This document shows, piece by piece, positions 60,802-64,000 of a DNA stretch of 64,000 nucleotides. Source of the stretch: Streptomyces noursei (GTDB lineage: Bacteria > Actinomycetota > Actinomycetes > Streptomycetales > Streptomycetaceae); NCBI RefSeq assembly GCF_016917755.1, contig NZ_CP070326.1:4030001-4094000 (forward strand), written 5' to 3'. Under the pieces are notes generated by a model that worked only from the letters and a program-made list of their open reading frames with translations, made no database searches and was not told the origin of the DNA. The position numbers were made by a program, and so were the translations under genes. The stretch's first letter is position 1. Every line of letters starts with the position of its first letter.

Positions 60802-63201
60802 CTACTTACTCGCGGGGCCCACCGTGAGGATCACCGTGGAGCCGTCGCCGGCCTCCTTGGCGATCGCGATCTTGGTGTTGGTGTCAGGAACGATCACCCC
60901 GCCGGTCGGGTTCGCCTTGTCGTAGTAGACGCCGTGGCGGTCGTCGAAGACCCGCACACCGGGCTTGGCCGCGATCTTCACCGTGGCACCGTCCTTGTGG
61001 AGGGTGAGGGCGTCCGTCCGGGCGCCGGTGAAGGTCGCGTCGTAGGTCTGGAAGCGGTTGCGCATCAGCGTGCCGTCGGCCCAGCGCTCGGCTCGCGGGT
61101 GCGCGTCGACCGGGAGGATCCGCCCGACGCCGGGGTGCACGCCGACGTTGTTGTCCCGCTGCGAGGTGTCCCAGAGCCAGATCAGCACACCGTTCTGGAA
61201 CGGGAAGTGCTCGACCCAGCCCGGCCGGGTGGTCTTCCAACCGAAGTTGTACGGGCCGGACTTGAGGGTCTTGTCGTAGGAGACGTACTGGCGGTTCTCG
61301 GCGAGGTAGTACTGCGGGTAGTCCTTGGTGAAGGACGCGCCGATCCGCGAGAAGCCCTTGCTGGTCCAGCCGTTGTCGCCGTGCTCGGCGTCGTCGGTGA
61401 ACAGCGTGGCGCCGTCGGCGGTGAGGGTCAGGGCGTCGGCGGTGAAGCCCTTCTGCGCGACGCCGCCGTCGGTCTGGTAGCGGAAGCGCAGGCCGATCTT
61501 CTTGCCGGCGTAGGCGTCCAGCGGGAAGGCCAGGTCCTGCGGGGCGGTGACGGTGCCGGTCAGCGCGGGCTTGCCGGACGCGTCGCGCGGCAGGGCCGCG
61601 CCGTTCGCGGTGCCGTCCAGGGGCGTCCAGTTGGCGCCGCCGTCCGTGGAGACCTCGACATAGGCGTAGTCGTAGTCCTTCTCAGTGTCCCACCATCCCT
61701 TGAGGGTGAGCGCCGCGTGGGACTTGCCGGTGAGGTCCACCGTCCGGGTCAGGGTGTTGGAGAGGTCGTCGCCCATGCCGCTCCACCACTGCGTGGCACC
61801 CTCGGCGGGCTTGACGATCTCGGTGGTGACCTTCTTCGCGGGCAGGTCGACGACCAGCGCCTGCTTGTTCCTGGTGTTGTACTCGGCGACGCCCAGGGTG
61901 TGCCGGGACGGCGTGGCGGCCTTGGCGGTGGCGTAGTTGAGCCAGCCCAGTTGGAGCTTGTCCCAGGCGCTCATGTCGCCGGGCAGGTCGCCGATGGCGT
62001 CCTTGCCGCGGCCGAGCCAGGAGCCGGCGGACATCAACGACCAGAAGTCCACCGAGGATTCGCCCTTGCCGGTGGTGTCGTACTCGTCCGGCAGACCCAG
62101 GTCGTGGCCGTACTCGTGGGCGAAGACGCCGAGTCCGCCGTTCTCCGGCTGCATGGTGTAGTCGCCGACCCAGAAGCCGGTGTCGCCGATCTGGGTGCCG
62201 CCGGCCTTGTTGCCCGCGGGGCCCGTCTTGCCGGCGTCGGTGCCGTACGCGTACCAGCGGTGCGCCCAGATGGCGTCGGTCTTCTGGGCGCCGCCGCCGG
62301 CCGACTCGTCCTCACCGGCGTGCACGATCTGGAAGTGGTCGAGGTAGCCGTCCGGCTCGTTGAAGTTGCCGTTGTGGTTGTAGTCGTTGCGGTCCCACTG
62401 GTCGTACTGGGCGAGGTCGGCCTTGATCTGGGCGTCGGTGCGGCCCTGGGCCTTCTGGTCGGCGACCCACTGGTTGACCGCGTCGCGGATCAGGTCCCAG
62501 GCGCTGGGGCAGTTGGTGGAGCCGCAGTAGTTGGAGCCGTAGCGGGCCTCGTTCCACGGGACCCGGACCCAGTCGGAGACCTGGCCGTTCACGGAGTAGC
62601 GGCCCGAGGACTGCTTCTCGTAGTACTTGGCCAGCGACTCCTTCTTCTTGTCGTGCGAGAAGTAGAGGTCCTGGTAGTGCTGCCGGTTGAAGTCCGCCTG
62701 CCAGGCGGTGCTGTTGTCGTTGGCGCGGTCCGGCTTGGCTATCTGGTTGTGCGCCGGGCCGGGAGTGCCGCCGTACTTCTTGACCGGGGGCAGCGGGCCG
62801 TCGCCGTCCGGGTCGTACATCGTGGTGTCGTCGACCTTGTCGCCGAAGTCCACGAGGATGGTGAAGATCTTGTCGGTCTTCTCCCGGGCCAGTTCGACGT
62901 ACTTGCCCTTGCCGAGCTTGACGACCTTGGAGCCGCCGCGCTCGGTCGCCTTGGCGTCGCCGGATATGACCTGCTGGAGCGCCTCGGTGCGTTGCGCCCG
63001 CTGGCGGTCGCTGAACGGGCCCTTGAGGTCGTGGGCGTCGGCCCGCTCGGGCGCCGGGTCCTGGCGGACGGCGGAGGCGGCGGAGCGGACGGACGGCGGG
63101 GTGTCGGCCGCGGCCGCCCCGGTCGAGAGAACGGCCGCCCCGGTCGCGGCGATTGCCGTGGCCAGGGCGGCCGTTGCGAACAGTCTTCGGTGGTGTCTCA
63201 C
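60802..63201 (-). CDS. Secreted M6-family metalloprotease (immune inhibitor A type)
   Basis: 799 residues. Signal peptide (about 1-33, ending STGAAAA), a propeptide-like region, the M6 peptidase domain with zinc motif His362-E-Y-G-His366 followed by DLGLPDEYD, and C-terminal beta domains including an MAM/CBM-like stretch (SHAALTLKGWWDTEKDYDYAYVEVSTDGG). It degrades protein outside the cell. GTG 63201 follows GGGAGGG at 9 bases. Single gene. Confidence 0.93.
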   Translation of the reverse strand: MRHHRRLFATAALATAIAATGAAVLSTGAAAADTPPSVRSAASAVRQDPAPERADAHDLKGPFSDRQRAQRTEALQQVISGDAKATERGGSKVVKLGKGKYVELAREKTDKIFTILVDFGDKVDDTTMYDPDGDGPLPPVKKYGGTPGPAHNQIAKPDRANDNSTAWQADFNRQHYQDLYFSHDKKKESLAKYYEKQSSGRYSVNGQVSDWVRVPWNEARYGSNYCGSTNCPSAWDLIRDAVNQWVADQKAQGRTDAQIKADLAQYDQWDRNDYNHNGNFNEPDGYLDHFQIVHAGEDESAGGGAQKTDAIWAHRWYAYGTDAGKTGPAGNKAGGTQIGDTGFWVGDYTMQPENGGLGVFAHEYGHDLGLPDEYDTTGKGESSVDFWSLMSAGSWLGRGKDAIGDLPGDMSAWDKLQLGWLNYATAKAATPSRHTLGVAEYNTRNKQALVVDLPAKKVTTEIVKPAEGATQWWSGMGDDLSNTLTRTVDLTGKSHAALTLKGWWDTEKDYDYAYVEVSTDGGANWTPLDGTANGAALPRDASGKPALTGTVTAPQDLAFPLDAYAGKKIGLRFRYQTDGGVAQKGFTADALTLTADGATLFTDDAEHGDNGWTSKGFSRIGASFTKDYPQYYLAENRQYVSYDKTLKSGPYNFGWKTTRPGWVEHFPFQNGVLIWLWDTSQRDNNVGVHPGVGRILPVDAHPRAERWADGTLMRNRFQTYDATFTGARTDALTLHKDGATVKIAAKPGVRVFDDRHGVYYDKANPTGGVIVPDTNTKIAIAKEAGDGSTVILTVGPASK

Positions 63202-63612
63202 TTGGCGAAGCCCTCCCCAGTAACTGGCCAATACTGGAGGGCATTCGACCGGATGTGGGGAAGAAAAGACAGATCTTGACGTGTGTGTGCACGCCCAAGT
63301 ACGTTATCCGGCTTGCTTTTCACAGGTATCGGACAGCGGACCCATAGCTTCCGGATCGCCCGACGACCCCGGGCTCCGCGCGGGTGGATATGCCCCAGGG
63401 GCATGCGCCCCCGCCGTCAGCAGGCCGGATGTCCCCCGGGGCGCCTTGTCGGAAGGATCCGCGACCGGCCCGTGCGCCCCCGTGCTCCGGACCGGTGGGT
63501 TAGGTCACGCTTACCTAGCGTTCCCCTCGGGCACAAGGGATCGTAGGCTCGTTCGGTGGCGCGCCGCCGATCGCCCGCTCCCCCTGCCGACCCTCCGAGG
63601 ACGGATTCCGCC
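63202..63612. other. Divergent region between the M6 protease and small membrane-protein genes
   Basis: 411 bases; no supported gene. It holds the iron-box-like palindrome at 63500-63518 and AT-richer bases at 63210-63340 that probably contain the protease promoter. Confidence 0.5.
63500..63518 (+). promoter_or_regulatory. DtxR/DmdR-like iron box
   Basis: The 19-mer TTAGGTCACGCTTACCTAG matches 15 of 19 positions of the consensus TTAGGTTAGGCTAACCTAA used by DtxR, IdeR and DmdR repressors, with both outer half-sites intact. It lies 95 bases before the plus-strand gene at 63613. Confidence 0.72.
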
Positions 63613-63921
63613 ATGCCTCGTCCGACCGCCACCCAGCTCGTCTACGGTTCGGCAACCGTCTTTCTCTCCACCCTCGCGATGCTGTTGCTCTCGCAGACCC
63701 AGACCGGGATCGGGGTCGCGGTCATCGCCCTGGCCGGCCTCGGGCTCGGGTTGCTGGTCGCGATGACCGCGCCCATTCCGGGGATGTCGCGGGTGGTGCG
63801 GCGGGGCGGCGGGAGCCCCGTGGCCCCCGAGGCCCCCGCGCCGCTGCGGGCCGTGCCGACCCCGGCCGAGCAGCTGCCGCGGCAGCGGACCGGGGCCCGG
63901 GTCGGCGAGCACACCCGCTGA
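63613..63921 (+). CDS. Small membrane protein behind an iron box
   Basis: 102 residues; no family recognised. Two adjoining membrane spans (LVYGSATVFLSTLAMLLLS and GVAVIALAGLGLGLLVAMT, about 9-27 and 33-52), then a Pro/Ala-rich cytoplasmic tail. ATG 63613 follows GAGGACGG. The upstream iron box suggests it is made under iron limitation. Confidence 0.65.
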   Translation: MPRPTATQLVYGSATVFLSTLAMLLLSQTQTGIGVAVIALAGLGLGLLVAMTAPIPGMSRVVRRGGGSPVAPEAPAPLRAVPTPAEQLPRQRTGARVGEHTR

Positions 63922-63967
63922 CCGGCGGGAATCCGACCCCCGTCAACTCCCTTGCCGGCAACGGGTG

Positions 63968-64000
63968 TCAGTCCGTGGCGACCACCACGGTCCGGGCCGC
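63968..64000 (-). CDS. C-terminal end of a minus-strand gene (partial)
   Basis: The last ten codons (ending RTVVVATD, stop at 63968-63970) run off the window edge. Too short to identify; listed only because the frame is open and convergent with the previous gene. Confidence 0.3.
   Translation of the reverse strand, partial: AARTVVVATD

Overview
The window is very GC-rich, with G or C at nearly every third codon position, frequent GTG starts and many 4-8 bp gene overlaps. It carries markers typical of Streptomyces: an SsgA-like sporulation protein, DasR-type operators at the N-acetylglucosamine PTS genes, DUF1707, DUF2017 and DUF3618 proteins, and CysO-type sulfur carriage. I read it as a chromosomal segment of a Streptomyces or close relative. 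I see no rRNA, CRISPR array, prophage or biosynthetic gene cluster.

Layout. 1-7049: the end of a D-2-hydroxyacid dehydrogenase gene, an amidase, a DUF3830 gene, an ehuBCDA-type ectoine/hydroxyectoine ABC importer and an IclR regulator. 7157-12811: two identical tRNA-Lys(CTT) genes bracket an acyl-CoA synthetase, a DinB-like protein, a 193-bp MITE-like element and an SsgA-like gene coupled to an unknown gene. 12846-21418: two small membrane-protein genes, a NagD-like phosphatase and a tightly overlapping aminoethylphosphonate uptake and breakdown operon with a GntR/UTRA regulator. 21506-24350: a ROK regulator divergent from a Gfo/Idh/MocA dehydrogenase and a UPF0303 gene, with a clear palindrome between them. 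24608-35948: a fumarylacetoacetase-family enzyme, a YidC paralog, a DUF3311/solute:sodium symporter pair, DUF445, a secreted SGNH hydrolase, a DUF1707 protein and an ABC-2 exporter.

36323-42485: a bifunctional penicillin-binding protein, a guanidinium exporter behind a guanidine-III riboswitch, a GroES-like protein, a peroxiredoxin and an orphan histidine kinase coupled to an exported protein. 42946-46164: an MFS transporter gene broken by a short interspersed repeat, two tandem HNH endonuclease paralogs, and a compact tRNA-like gene with a UAG anticodon and its own terminator. 46171-51677: rdgB, a lipoprotein gene, rph and the nagF/nagE1/nagE2 PTS genes with DasR-type sites. 51917-55208: a metallo-beta-lactamase-fold hydrolase and the Mec-CysO-CysM cysteine pathway with a cysteine-rich leader peptide. 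55356-64000: an amino-acid permease, DUF2017-clpS divergent from pncB-pncA, a secreted M6 metalloprotease, and a small membrane-protein gene behind a DtxR/DmdR-like iron box.

Functional threads are scavenging (ectoine, phosphonate, GlcNAc, amino acids), NAD salvage (pncA with pncB), protein-bound thiocarboxylate cysteine synthesis and proteolysis (clpS, M6 protease). The items most worth checking are the type-I tRNA(UAG)-like gene with its HNH neighbours, the repeat family that breaks the MFS gene but is carried in frame by the dehydrogenase, the MITE that supplies a stop codon, and the two-residue extension after Gly-Gly in CysO.
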